NCBI RefSeq assembly: GCF_018588945.1
Contig: NZ_JAFIWA010000005.1
Coordinates: 1 to 64,000 of the forward strand
Direction: 5' to 3'
DNA: 64,000 bases
DNA from: Microbacterium flavescens
Lineage (GTDB): Bacteria; Actinomycetota; Actinomycetes; Actinomycetales; Microbacteriaceae
Every line of letters starts with the position of its first letter. Position 1 is the first letter of the stretch. The translations under genes were made by a program, and so were the position numbers. Under the pieces are notes generated by a model. The model saw only the letters and a program-made list of their open reading frames with translations. It had not been told where the DNA came from and searched no databases. This document shows, one piece after another, positions 51,801-59,581 of the stretch.

Positions 51801-52051
51801 TCCGCTGAGGAAGCTACTCCCCACAGGCGATGAGGGCGATTCGCGCGATTTCCCGCGCTTCGCGTGAGGATTGAAGTGAACTCGGAGCTATCAATAGCTA
51901 CCGAGGTTTTCTCAAATTTTTCTCACGCTCGCTGGGGCTCGTCTGAGCCGCCCGGGCCGTTCTTCGAGACGAGCGCACCCACGCGGCGGCATGGACGCGT
52001 GCCATGCGGTCTCGGCCGACGATCCCGATCGCTCCCTGAACGGGCTATGCC
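51801..52051. other. Gene-free island edge, locally A/T-rich
   Basis: No supported ORF. The stretch around 51885-51930 (TCAATAGCTACC, TTTTCTCAAATTTTTCTCAC) is clearly A/T-richer than the surrounding DNA and unlike local intergenic sequence, consistent with the end of an integrated element. No integrase remnant could be recognised. Confidence 0.5.
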
Positions 52052-52837
52052 TCACGACCGTGCCGAGGGGTGCGGTTCCGTCTCGCCGGCCGAGGCAAAC
52101 CGACGGGACGGAACATTGTGGGCAAGGTTTGCCGTGCGCCGAGCAGCCGATGCGTCGAGGAGCACTGTGACCTCGTCGTGCTCGTGCAGGATCGATGCCG
52201 GGAACGAAGGGTCGGTGCCACCGGACAGGAGTCTCTCGACGGCGTCGGCTTTGGACTCTCCGCGTGCGATGAGCAGTATTCGTCGCGCGGACATGATCGT
52301 TGCGATCCCCTGAGTCACGGCGAGCGTGGGGACAGTATCGACCGACGAGAAGAACCTCGCGTTGTCGTGCCGAGTCTGGTCGGCCAGTTCCACCACGCGA
52401 GTCCGGGAGTCGACGCTTGACCCGGGTTCGTTGAATCCGATGTGTCCATTTCGGCCAATTCCCAGCACCTGCAGGTCGACTCCCCCGGCGCGACCGATGG
52501 CCGTCTCGAACTCCGCGGCTGCGAGCTCAAGGTCCGGTGCATTCCCGTCCGGGACGTGCACGCGTGCAGGATCCAGACCCAGAGGAATGGTCACGGTCGC
52601 ATCGACGACTGCGCGATAGCCCGCTGGGTGCCCTGGCGGAAGTCCGACGTACTCATCCAGGGCGAACACGGCGCGGGGGGCGAGTCCTCCGGTATCCGCG
52701 GCGAGGGCAGTCCAGAGCGGCGCCGGGGAGGACCCGGTCGCCACGCCGAGCACACGCAAGCCCGAAATTCTCCGGACGAGTTCGGCCGAGAGGGCGCCAA
52801 GGTCCTGCGCCGTTGTGGTGAGATGAACCCTCATCAC
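52052..52837 (-). CDS. nagB: Glucosamine-6-phosphate deaminase
   Basis: Converts glucosamine-6-phosphate to fructose-6-phosphate and ammonia. The 261-residue protein has the phosphate loop ATGSSPAPLW (33-42), ALDEYVGLPPGHPAGYR with the catalytic Asp, GIGRNGHIGFNEPGSS with the His, and VTQGIATIMSARRILLIARGESKADAV near the end. Length is normal. Start is GTG 52837 or ATG 52834, both overlapping the stop of the decayed ROK frame. It is transcribed from the promoter with the ROK-type operator at 53144. It links the locus to GlcNAc use. Confidence 0.93.
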   Translation of the reverse strand: MMRVHLTTTAQDLGALSAELVRRISGLRVLGVATGSSPAPLWTALAADTGGLAPRAVFALDEYVGLPPGHPAGYRAVVDATVTIPLGLDPARVHVPDGNAPDLELAAAEFETAIGRAGGVDLQVLGIGRNGHIGFNEPGSSVDSRTRVVELADQTRHDNARFFSSVDTVPTLAVTQGIATIMSARRILLIARGESKADAVERLLSGGTDPSFPASILHEHDEVTVLLDASAARRTANLAHNVPSRRFASAGETEPHPSARS

Positions 52838-53127
52838 GCTACTTCAGCGCTCACTGAGGGATGCCGCCGTCCAAGCGCTGCGGTGCACGGCCTCCGGACC
52901 AGTATCGCCGAACCCGCTCGGGCCCCCGAGACCGCTTTCTCTTCCAGCCGCTGGAGCAGCAACGACCCAGTGCGCTTCGAGAGCCCTGTGAGCGTGCGCA
53001 CGTCACTGCGGCTCAACGTGTCGTGCTCGATCAGAAGGTCGAGCACGACACGGCTATTCAGATTGCGTAGCAGGCCTGGCTGTGCGGGTGCCGGGCCGCG
53101 GCTGTCGCCTGGTACCGATGGGTTCAT
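52834..53127 (-). pseudogene. Decayed ROK-family regulator (helix-turn-helix remnant with frameshift)
   Basis: Residues 8-62 (GDSRGPAPAQPGLLRNL, RVVLDLLIEHDTLSRSDVR, LTGLSKRTGSLLLQRLEE) closely match the N-terminus of the intact ROK regulator at 57102. After LEE the frame is broken by about two extra bases near 52937-52942. The neighbouring frame continues ESG-LGGPSGFGDTGPE, matching the intact ESGLVLPSGYGETGPG, then stops. About 80% of the protein (the sugar-kinase-like domain) is missing. The 97-residue product, if made, would be a DNA-binding domain only. Confidence 0.8.
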
Positions 53128-53143
53128 CGCGATCCTCCCGGAC

Positions 53144-53162
53144 GTTAGGAAACTTTACTATC
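53144..53162. promoter_or_regulatory. ROK operator copy 1 (GTTAGGAAACTTTACTATC)
   Basis: Identical, over 19 bp, to sites at 56652 and (inverted) 57069. It is 17 bp before the ROK remnant/nagB transcript start codon, with GGGAGGA between. It is AT-rich and imperfectly palindromic (AGGAAA/TTTACT) as known ROK operators are. Confidence 0.85.
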
Positions 53163-53394
53163 TAGACCATAGTGGTCGGGGTGACCGTGTCAACGCCCGT
53201 GCCCGCTGCAGTTCGCGGCTCACGGCTCCCGGAGTTCGGATAGACGTCGCACGCGGGAACTCGTGGGATGGCGGCGGACCTACTCGGGGCTCAAGGGTTC
53301 ACGCGTCGTCGGTGAGCTGATGAAGAGGTCCCGACGCGAGTTCTCTCAGGACCTGTTTGTTGATCGAGCAGATTCGTGCTCTTCCTATAAGACT

Positions 53395-53443
53395 GAGAAG
53401 ACCACCACACGACGTTGTCACACGCCAGTGTGGTGGTCTTCTC
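53395..53443 (-). terminator. Long hairpin terminator of the propeller-protein operon
   Basis: 16-bp perfect arms GAGAAGACCACCACAC (53395-53410) and complement (53428-53443) with a 17-nt loop, 18 bases after the stop at 53461. The remaining 230 bp up to the operator at 53162 holds no supportable gene. Confidence 0.8.
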
Positions 53444-53460
53444 ATGCGGTTCGCGCCGCG

Positions 53461-56001
53461 CTACTCCTTGATGATGCCGTGGTACCGGCCCATCCAGTAG
53501 GGCAACGTGAACGTGAATCCGACGACAAACTCCCCGCTACTGTAATCGTAATTGGGATATACCCCAGTAGCCGAGTTCTGAGCTTCGAATGGATTCCCGT
53601 TGTTCTTCATTGCAGGTCGCTCGTCAGGCGGCAGAGCGTAGTTCGTCTGCTTGTAATCGTCACGATCTCCCGGTTCGATGTAGAAGACGTCCTGACGGTT
53701 CATCTGCATCGGGAATTCGATCTGATATTCGTACTGCCGAGACAAGTATCGAACGGCCGACTGCAGATCGATGTCCTTGCTCTTCGGGTGTGCCAGCTGA
53801 TATAGGAACGTATAGTACGGGTTCTCCTCCCGCACCTCATTCGCGTACCACTGATCGAATGCCGCGACGATCTGCGGACGCTTGGTCGGATCGCTCTCCT
53901 GCAGAATGAGCGGGTAAAGCGCGAACCAAGCCAACTCCTCGTCGGAGTAGTTGATGTACTGCGTCCAATCATTGTGCACAGTGGCGTTGATGTTGGAACG
54001 GGCTTGGATGTCGTCACCGGCTTCGGAATAGGCGGCTTCGTAGTTGTCCCGGGTCACCAATTCGTTGTTGTTGATCCCGTACGCATTCGTCGCCTGCCTG
54101 ATGAGACGGCGGTCGATGTACTCGTTCGCCATGCCGATATATCCCTTGCCGTTGATATATGGCTCTTCCTTGCTGTATCCCGAAGCGTCGAACAGCGCGT
54201 CGTAGGCGTCCTTGTACTCCTGCTTGCCGATGATGTTGCCGGCTGTCTTGAGCATGGACATCACTTCGAGCGCATTCAGCGGCGCATCCTCGAAGCCGTA
54301 TGAAAGCGAATCTTCGCCGTCTGCGTCGACGCCGACGTGGGAGGCCCATTCCGGACGCTGCTCCATCGCACCGGTCGTGTCGTTGAAGTACTTCGCGAAC
54401 CACTTCGACCACAGGGTCGACTTGCCTGTCGCATCTTCGATGTAGAAGTGGTCATCCTTCAGGATCAGATCGGTCATCCGCTCGGTTGCCTGCTCGATGA
54501 TGCCCTTCAGGGCGAGCATTTCCGGATCCTGGCTGTCGCCCACCAGGTACTCGCTGGCTGCAAAGAACAGCGAATAGTGGCCGATGACCTCATCCGACGA
54601 CGTGTCCGCCTTGTAGACGATCTGACTCATGTCGATGTTGCCGTCCTTGATCGCCGACTCGGGGAACAAGTCGTTGAAGAACGTCGGGATCTGCTCGTAA
54701 ACCGGCACGGTGAGCTGGAACAGGGCCGGATTCGCAGCGCTCGTGGTGGTGTCAGCGCCCGGCTTCTTCTTTGTGTTGGTAGCCGAGCTGATAACAGGAA
54801 GCACCTGCTGCACGGAATCGTTCACTTCCACATAGATGTCAGTGCCCAGTTGCGCATCGGCAGGTCGTGAAGCGTTCAGCTTCGCTACCGCATCCGCCGT
54901 CAGCGTAAGGCCGTTGTAGTTCATCTCGCCGTCTCCCCCTGAAGGGAACAGCTTGCCGCCGATTTTGGTCATCGCATCTTTGGTCACACGGACGATCGAG
55001 TAACCGATCGGCTCGATGGGGTGATTGTCCTCATCGAAACGTTCCATGCTCGGAATGACGCCATTCGGATTCGGCGAGCCGTCCATCACAGGATGGAACC
55101 AGAAGCCGTTCTGGCTCTGGTAGCCGAAGTCCGTGCCGTCAGATGTCTGCGCTCCCGCTTCACTCGTCAGCATGTATGAGCGTGCCGGAAAGCCATTGCC
55201 ACGGCCGGACACGTAATCGAGCAGCAGCACCGCTTTCGTGGCGCGAAGCGCGGCACTCTTCGCTGCAGCGACTTCCGCTTGCGAACCGCCTTGCTCGAGC
55301 AGCGTCCGGTAACGGTAGATCTCACCGATGGCGTACATCGCCGTCCACAGTCCGTCGTTGTCGGACGTTTCTGCAAGCGATTCGAACGCGCCGTCGTTGT
55401 AGTTGATCCCGCGAGTTGCGTCGGTGGGGGTGAAGGTGAACCGCGCATCCGAGGTCATCCCTCGGCGATCATGGACCGCCTGAATGATGTCTTCATAGGC
55501 GGTGGCCTTCTCCGCCAGCGTCTTGAACGGCATCGCGATATGCGTGATACCTCGCGCATTCTTAACCCACACGCCGCCCTGCCCGTCACTGGCCAGCGCA
55601 GTCACATGATCGTCACCGTCGAACAGGTAGCGTGGTCCGGCAAAATACTGCACGATGTCACGCTCATCCTCTTCTTCGAAGTTGACGCGCTGCAGTCCGT
55701 TCAGGGTACCGATCCAGTAGACGCCCTCTGCGTCCTTCACCACGCTCGTGACATCATCGGTCACTGCGACCGGCAGGAATGTCGGCGCCTTCTTGTCGGT
55801 CACCCAGTGAATCTCTGGGGTGGTCGTACCGGGCTTGTAGTAGGTGACCTCTTTCGTTCGAACGGGTTCGAGCTTGACTGCCGAGAACGAGGATGCCTGC
55901 GGCTTAGCCGCGAGTGCCGGCATAGCAGGCAACGAGACCAACAAAGCGGCGGCTGTGGCACTGCCGATCAGCATTTTGAGCTTCTTGTTCATGATTGACA
56001 T
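53461..56001 (-). CDS. Secreted propeller/helical-toroid protein of unknown function, probably acquired
   Basis: An 846-residue exported protein. The signal peptide (MNKKLKMLIGSATAAALLVSLPAMPALAA) looks Firmicute-like. Residues about 60-175 contain regulator-propeller strands (GVYWIGTLNGLQRVNF, GGVWVKNARGITHIAMP). The rest is helical, with two blocks resembling an alpha/alpha toroid: DNDGLWTAMYAIGEIYRYR and YKADTSSDEVIGHYSLFFAASEYLV, followed by DATGKSTLWSKW. The TSSDE-x3-GHY and TGK-x-T-x-W motifs recall uncharacterised secreted proteins of polysaccharide-degrading bacteria. A lyase or glycosidase role is inferred only. It is richer in Lys/Asn/Tyr and A/T than its neighbours. GGGGAG lies before the ATG. 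Confidence 0.7.
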   Translation of the reverse strand: MSIMNKKLKMLIGSATAAALLVSLPAMPALAAKPQASSFSAVKLEPVRTKEVTYYKPGTTTPEIHWVTDKKAPTFLPVAVTDDVTSVVKDAEGVYWIGTLNGLQRVNFEEEDERDIVQYFAGPRYLFDGDDHVTALASDGQGGVWVKNARGITHIAMPFKTLAEKATAYEDIIQAVHDRRGMTSDARFTFTPTDATRGINYNDGAFESLAETSDNDGLWTAMYAIGEIYRYRTLLEQGGSQAEVAAAKSAALRATKAVLLLDYVSGRGNGFPARSYMLTSEAGAQTSDGTDFGYQSQNGFWFHPVMDGSPNPNGVIPSMERFDEDNHPIEPIGYSIVRVTKDAMTKIGGKLFPSGGDGEMNYNGLTLTADAVAKLNASRPADAQLGTDIYVEVNDSVQQVLPVISSATNTKKKPGADTTTSAANPALFQLTVPVYEQIPTFFNDLFPESAIKDGNIDMSQIVYKADTSSDEVIGHYSLFFAASEYLVGDSQDPEMLALKGIIEQATERMTDLILKDDHFYIEDATGKSTLWSKWFAKYFNDTTGAMEQRPEWASHVGVDADGEDSLSYGFEDAPLNALEVMSMLKTAGNIIGKQEYKDAYDALFDASGYSKEEPYINGKGYIGMANEYIDRRLIRQATNAYGINNNELVTRDNYEAAYSEAGDDIQARSNINATVHNDWTQYINYSDEELAWFALYPLILQESDPTKRPQIVAAFDQWYANEVREENPYYTFLYQLAHPKSKDIDLQSAVRYLSRQYEYQIEFPMQMNRQDVFYIEPGDRDDYKQTNYALPPDERPAMKNNGNPFEAQNSATGVYPNYDYSSGEFVVGFTFTLPYWMGRYHGIIKE

Positions 56002-56017
56002 GGAGTCGCTCCCCTTC

Positions 56018-56551
56018 CTACTGGTTAATCCGTGCAACGCCGGATTCCGTGATCGCGAACACGCCCTTGCCGCCATCGGAGATGAGCAGCAGCACTTTGT
56101 CGTCGACGAGTTGCTTGTCGGCTGTCGTGTACTCCGTCATCTTGTTGCTCTTCAAGTTGATTTTCGTGACGCCCTCATCCGTGCCGATCCAAAGGTTCTT
56201 GCGGTTGTGGTCGAGAACCGAGGTGTCTACACCGCGGAGCGCCGGGAAGAGCGACGGCTTGACATCAAATTCGTGGTTGACGAAGGTGCCGGCGTTGGAG
56301 AGGTCTGCGGGCATATCGACGCCCGGGTTCGCGGTCGCGGGATGATACGTCGCATCCCGAACAAAGCCGATGTACTCCTTCACGGAGGCCTCCGCATCGG
56401 ATGAACCGAGCTTGCTCAGCGCCTCATCGTAGGTGTAGAGAACTGTCGCCTTCCCTGCGTGCGCGGGCGGGGCGGCGAAGACGGGCGACGCTCCCATGAG
56501 GCAGGCGAGTAGGGCGAGGATGAGAATCGCTGGTTTCCATTTGATGCGCAT
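56018..56551 (-). CDS. Small secreted regulator-propeller fragment protein
   Basis: A 177-residue exported protein. Signal peptide MRIKWKPAILILALLACLMG... ending AFA-APP region (about 27). One or two propeller units are visible (NRKNLWIGTDEGVTKINLKSN, DDKVLLLISDGGKGVFAITESGVARINQ). It directly precedes the larger propeller protein (16 bp gap) and has its own ribosome site (AGGAAGG), so it may act as a partner or be the split-off first part of an ancestral single protein. Both share the Firmicute-like composition. The operator copy at 56652 lies upstream. Confidence 0.68.
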   Translation of the reverse strand: MRIKWKPAILILALLACLMGASPVFAAPPAHAGKATVLYTYDEALSKLGSSDAEASVKEYIGFVRDATYHPATANPGVDMPADLSNAGTFVNHEFDVKPSLFPALRGVDTSVLDHNRKNLWIGTDEGVTKINLKSNKMTEYTTADKQLVDDKVLLLISDGGKGVFAITESGVARINQ

Positions 56552-56651
56552 GTTTTTTCCTTCCTGGTTGTGATGTTGCAATGACGCCGTATTCGATTCG
56601 ACGTTCACTTCGAGCTTTCGTCAGTCCGCTGCACTGCGACTCTCCCGTCAA

Positions 56652-56670
56652 GTTAGGAAACTTTACTATC
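56652..56670. promoter_or_regulatory. ROK operator copy 2 (GTTAGGAAACTTTACTATC)
   Basis: Identical to the sites at 53144 and 57069 and located 100 bp before the small propeller-protein gene, placing that pair under the same regulator. Confidence 0.85.
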
Positions 56671-57068
56671 TGGAAGCTAGCCGCCGCGGATCGCGGTGTC
56701 AACGGTCGGCTCCGCGCCAACAGGGCCCCCGGTGGCGGCCGGCGTTCGCGGCGCGCAGTGAGCGGGACGGTCGCCATCGAGTCGTCGCCGGGATTGCGGA
56801 TCTCGACGAGAACGGGTCCTGAACCCGACGCCACCAGCGTCGATCCCGGCCTTTGTCATCCGCTTGCCGCGCTGCTCGCGCGCTCCGCAAGATTGTCAGC
56901 GCGTCATGCTGGGTCTCAGTACGGGCACGTGGTGACGCCCGCCCGATATCCTCCATGTGGATGACGGCCGAGATGCCCCGGATCGAGGAGTACCGCGCGG
57001 CCAGAGGAGCATCCGTGCGCGGCTAGGCCCGGCGCATTGACAGTGGCCGCGACTCGCCGCTAACGTGA
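56671..57068. other. 400-bp gene-poor stretch between the divergent ROK-controlled operons
   Basis: No complete gene is supported. A minus-strand frame (about 56720-56830) reads a beta-sandwich-like piece, SGSGPVLVEIRNPGDDSMAT, that could be a relic of a deleted enzyme. A short rightward frame near 56958 (MTAEMPRIEEYRAARGASVRG) also lacks partners. The stretch returns to the high GC of the host, unlike the propeller genes beside it. Confidence 0.4.
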
Positions 57069-57087
57069 GATAGTAAAGTTTCCTAAC
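57069..57087. promoter_or_regulatory. ROK operator copy 3, inverted, at the ROK operon promoter
   Basis: GATAGTAAAGTTTCCTAAC is the exact reverse complement of copies 1 and 2, 14 bp before the ROK start codon. It fits autoregulation of the six-gene operon. Confidence 0.85.
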
Positions 57088-57101
57088 CACGCGGAGGCGT
57101 T

Positions 57102-58286
57102 GTGACTTTCAGCTCACGGGGTGACAGCCGAGCCCCAGCTCCGGCTCAACCCGGACTGCTTCGCAGCATGAACAACCGGGTCGTCCTCGACCTTCTCATA
57201 GAACGCGGCACCCTGAGCCGCGGCGACGTACGCGACCTCACTGGACTGTCGAAGCCGACCGCGTCACAGCTGCTCACCCGTCTCGAGGAAAGCGGGCTGG
57301 TCCTTCCGAGCGGCTACGGCGAGACCGGCCCCGGCGGCCGGGCGCCGCAGCTCTACGCGATCAATCCGGGCGCCGGGCACGCCGCCGCCGTGGATGTTCG
57401 TCCCGAGTCGATCTCGGCGCGCATCGCCGACATCAGTGGCGTCGTGGTCGCGGAATTCGAGATCACGCAGCTCCCCGACCCACGCGGACCCGAGAACGTC
57501 GCACAGGTCCTCGCCGGCGCCTGCGGCATCGCGGGGATCGCCGTCGATGAGCTCGACGCCATCGTGGTGGCGGTCCCTGGCTCGTACGATGTCGCAGAGG
57601 ATCTGCTCCGCTACGCGGAGCATCTCCCCGGCTGGCAGCAGCCCGGCATCGGCGAGGAACTGCGTCGCCATCTCGGGAAGGCCGCGGTGTCTCTCGAGAA
57701 CGACGTGAACCTGGTCGCACTCGCCGAGCACCGAGCCTCCGACGTCGCTGGAGAGAGCTTCTTCCTCCTGTGGCTCGATGAAGGCATCGGCGGCGCGCTC
57801 ATGATGGACGGCTCGCTGTTCCGCGGCAGCCGAGGCGCCGCGGGCGAAGCGGCGTTCCTGCTCCCCCCTGGCTCGCGCCTCGATGGCGAGCATCGGTCAA
57901 AGGGCGCGTTCGAGGGTCTCGTCGGCTCGGACGCCTTGCGCGAGTTCGCCGCCGATGCCGGCCACCCCGTGGGCTCCACTGCTGATGCCATCGCCGCCCT
58001 GCTCGCAGATGCCGGTGCGGCCGAGACGATCCAGGAGATCGCCCAGCGCTACGCGTTCGGCCTCGCATCAGTCATCGCGCTCGTCGACCCCTCACGCCTC
58101 ATCCTTGCGGGCGAAGTGGCCCGTATCGGCGGCAGCCGACTGGGTGACGCCGTGGCGGCGCACCTGGACCGGCTGGTCATCAGCGCCCCTCCGCTGGGCC
58201 TGGCCGCCGTCGCAGACGCGCCGATCCTCGAAGGCGCGATGCTGTTGAGTCTCGACCTCGCGAGGGAATCGGTGTTCACCACATGA
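57102..58286 (+). CDS. ROK-family transcriptional regulator
   Basis: A 394-residue regulator. N-terminal winged helix (RVVLDLLIERGTLSRGDVRDLTGLSKPTASQLLTRLEESGLV, about 27-70), then the sugar-kinase-like domain with GHAAAVDVRPESISARIADI, LENDVNLVALAEHR, WLDEGIGGALMMDGSLFRGSRGAAGEAAF and IALVDPSRLILAGEVARIGG. The usual zinc-finger CXCGXXGC of ROK proteins is not seen, so it is an atypical member. It should bind the three identical operators in this region, with a (phospho)amino-sugar as likely effector. The GTG start follows GGAGG. It overlaps GH4 by ATGA. Confidence 0.92.
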   Translation: MTFSSRGDSRAPAPAQPGLLRSMNNRVVLDLLIERGTLSRGDVRDLTGLSKPTASQLLTRLEESGLVLPSGYGETGPGGRAPQLYAINPGAGHAAAVDVRPESISARIADISGVVVAEFEITQLPDPRGPENVAQVLAGACGIAGIAVDELDAIVVAVPGSYDVAEDLLRYAEHLPGWQQPGIGEELRRHLGKAAVSLENDVNLVALAEHRASDVAGESFFLLWLDEGIGGALMMDGSLFRGSRGAAGEAAFLLPPGSRLDGEHRSKGAFEGLVGSDALREFAADAGHPVGSTADAIAALLADAGAAETIQEIAQRYAFGLASVIALVDPSRLILAGEVARIGGSRLGDAVAAHLDRLVISAPPLGLAAVADAPILEGAMLLSLDLARESVFTT

Positions 58287-59581
58287 GCAACGCGACACCG
58301 CGCGCCCTGCGGATCGTGGTCGTGGGCGGCGGATCCACCTACACGCCCGAACTCGCGGACGGGATCGCTCGGCTCCGAGAGTCCCTCCCTGTCAAGGAGC
58401 TGATCCTCGTGGACCCCGACCTCGCGCGGGCACGCGTGGTCGCCGGCCTGTCTGCGCGCATCCTCGCCGCTGCGGGCAGTGACTGCACCGTCGAAGCCAC
58501 CACGAGCCTCGAAGATGCCGCCGTGGGCGCCGACGCGGTGCTCCTGCAGCTGCGCGTCGGCGGTCAGACGGCGCGCGCCCGAGACGAGGCGTGGCCCTTG
58601 GAGTGCGGCTGCATCGGCCAGGAGACGACAGGGGCAGGCGGCCTCGCGAAGGCGCTGCGCACCATCCCCGTCGTGCTCGACATCGCCGCGCGGGTTCGCG
58701 ATGTCAACCCTGACGCCTGGATCGTGAACTTCACCAACCCGGTCGGCATGGTGACCCGTGCACTGCTGGATGCCGGGCACCGCGCGGTCGGACTGTGCAA
58801 CGTCGCGATCGGCTTCGAGCGACTGTTCGCGGCCGAGCTCGGGGTTGCGCCCGAGGCCGTTGAACTCGACCACGTTGGACTCAACCACCTCAGCTGGGAG
58901 TTGGGCGCGCGAGTGCGCCATGAGGACGGCACTGCGACCGAGGTCCTCGATCGTCTCCTCGACGAGCATGGCGAGGCTCTCGTCCGCGAGACCGAACTCC
59001 CGCTCGCCCTCCTCAGGACCGAGCGCTTCATTCCCTCCTATTACCTGCGGTACTACCTTGCGCACGACGCGCTCGTCGAGCACGCGCGCACCGCGCCGTC
59101 GCGCGCCGTGGAGGTGGCCGCGATCGAGAGTGAGCTGCTGGCCCGCTATGCGGATCCTGAACTCGCCGAGAAGCCGGCGCAGCTGGCTCAGCGGGGTGGT
59201 GCGTATTACTCCGAAGCCGCGATCGGGCTCCTCTCGAGCCTTCTGGGCACAGGAGCGGTCCGCGACCACATCGTGAATGTGCGCAATCGGGGAACGCTTC
59301 CGTTCCTGGACGCCGACGCGATCATCGAGACGAGGGTGGAGGTGGGGCCCGGCACGCTGCGCGTGCGCGCCGCACCCCCGGTCCCGGCGCTCGCCTCCGG
59401 GCTGATCGCGCACGTCGCCCGCTACGAGGAGCTCGGCGTCGATGCAGCGATCCAGGGCGGCCGTGACCGCGTCGTGCGCGCCCTGCTGGCACACCCGCTC
59501 ATCGGGCAGTACGAGACCGCTCAGGCGCTCGCCGACACGCTCATCACCGAGAACCTGGAGTGGCTGCCGTGGGCCCGTTGA
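58283..59581 (+). CDS. GH4 family glycosidase (6-phospho-glycosidase type)
   Basis: A 432-residue NAD- and metal-dependent glycosidase that works by oxidation-elimination. It has VVVGGGSTYTPELADG (NAD loop, about 11-26), GGQTARARDEAWPLECGCIGQETTGAGG, NFTNPVGMVTRA, the metal-binding Cys in GLCNVAIGFE and the His in DHVGLNHLSWE. Typical substrates are 6-phospho-beta-glucosides. In this amino-sugar locus a GlcNAc-containing phosphodisaccharide is possible but inferred. Coupled to both neighbours. Confidence 0.92.
   Translation: MSNATPRALRIVVVGGGSTYTPELADGIARLRESLPVKELILVDPDLARARVVAGLSARILAAAGSDCTVEATTSLEDAAVGADAVLLQLRVGGQTARARDEAWPLECGCIGQETTGAGGLAKALRTIPVVLDIAARVRDVNPDAWIVNFTNPVGMVTRALLDAGHRAVGLCNVAIGFERLFAAELGVAPEAVELDHVGLNHLSWELGARVRHEDGTATEVLDRLLDEHGEALVRETELPLALLRTERFIPSYYLRYYLAHDALVEHARTAPSRAVEVAAIESELLARYADPELAEKPAQLAQRGGAYYSEAAIGLLSSLLGTGAVRDHIVNVRNRGTLPFLDADAIIETRVEVGPGTLRVRAAPPVPALASGLIAHVARYEELGVDAAIQGGRDRVVRALLAHPLIGQYETAQALADTLITENLEWLPWAR

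Noticed and set aside
51778..51860. A complete tRNA or tmRNA gene
   Set aside because: Only the T-loop, 3' T-stem and 3' acceptor match; the upstream sequence forms no T-stem, anticodon arm or 5' acceptor.
56424..56834. A 136-codon minus-strand ORF overlapping the small propeller gene
   Set aside because: It overlaps a well-supported signal-peptide gene out of frame; only a short piece outside that gene looks protein-like, so it is noted as a possible relic.
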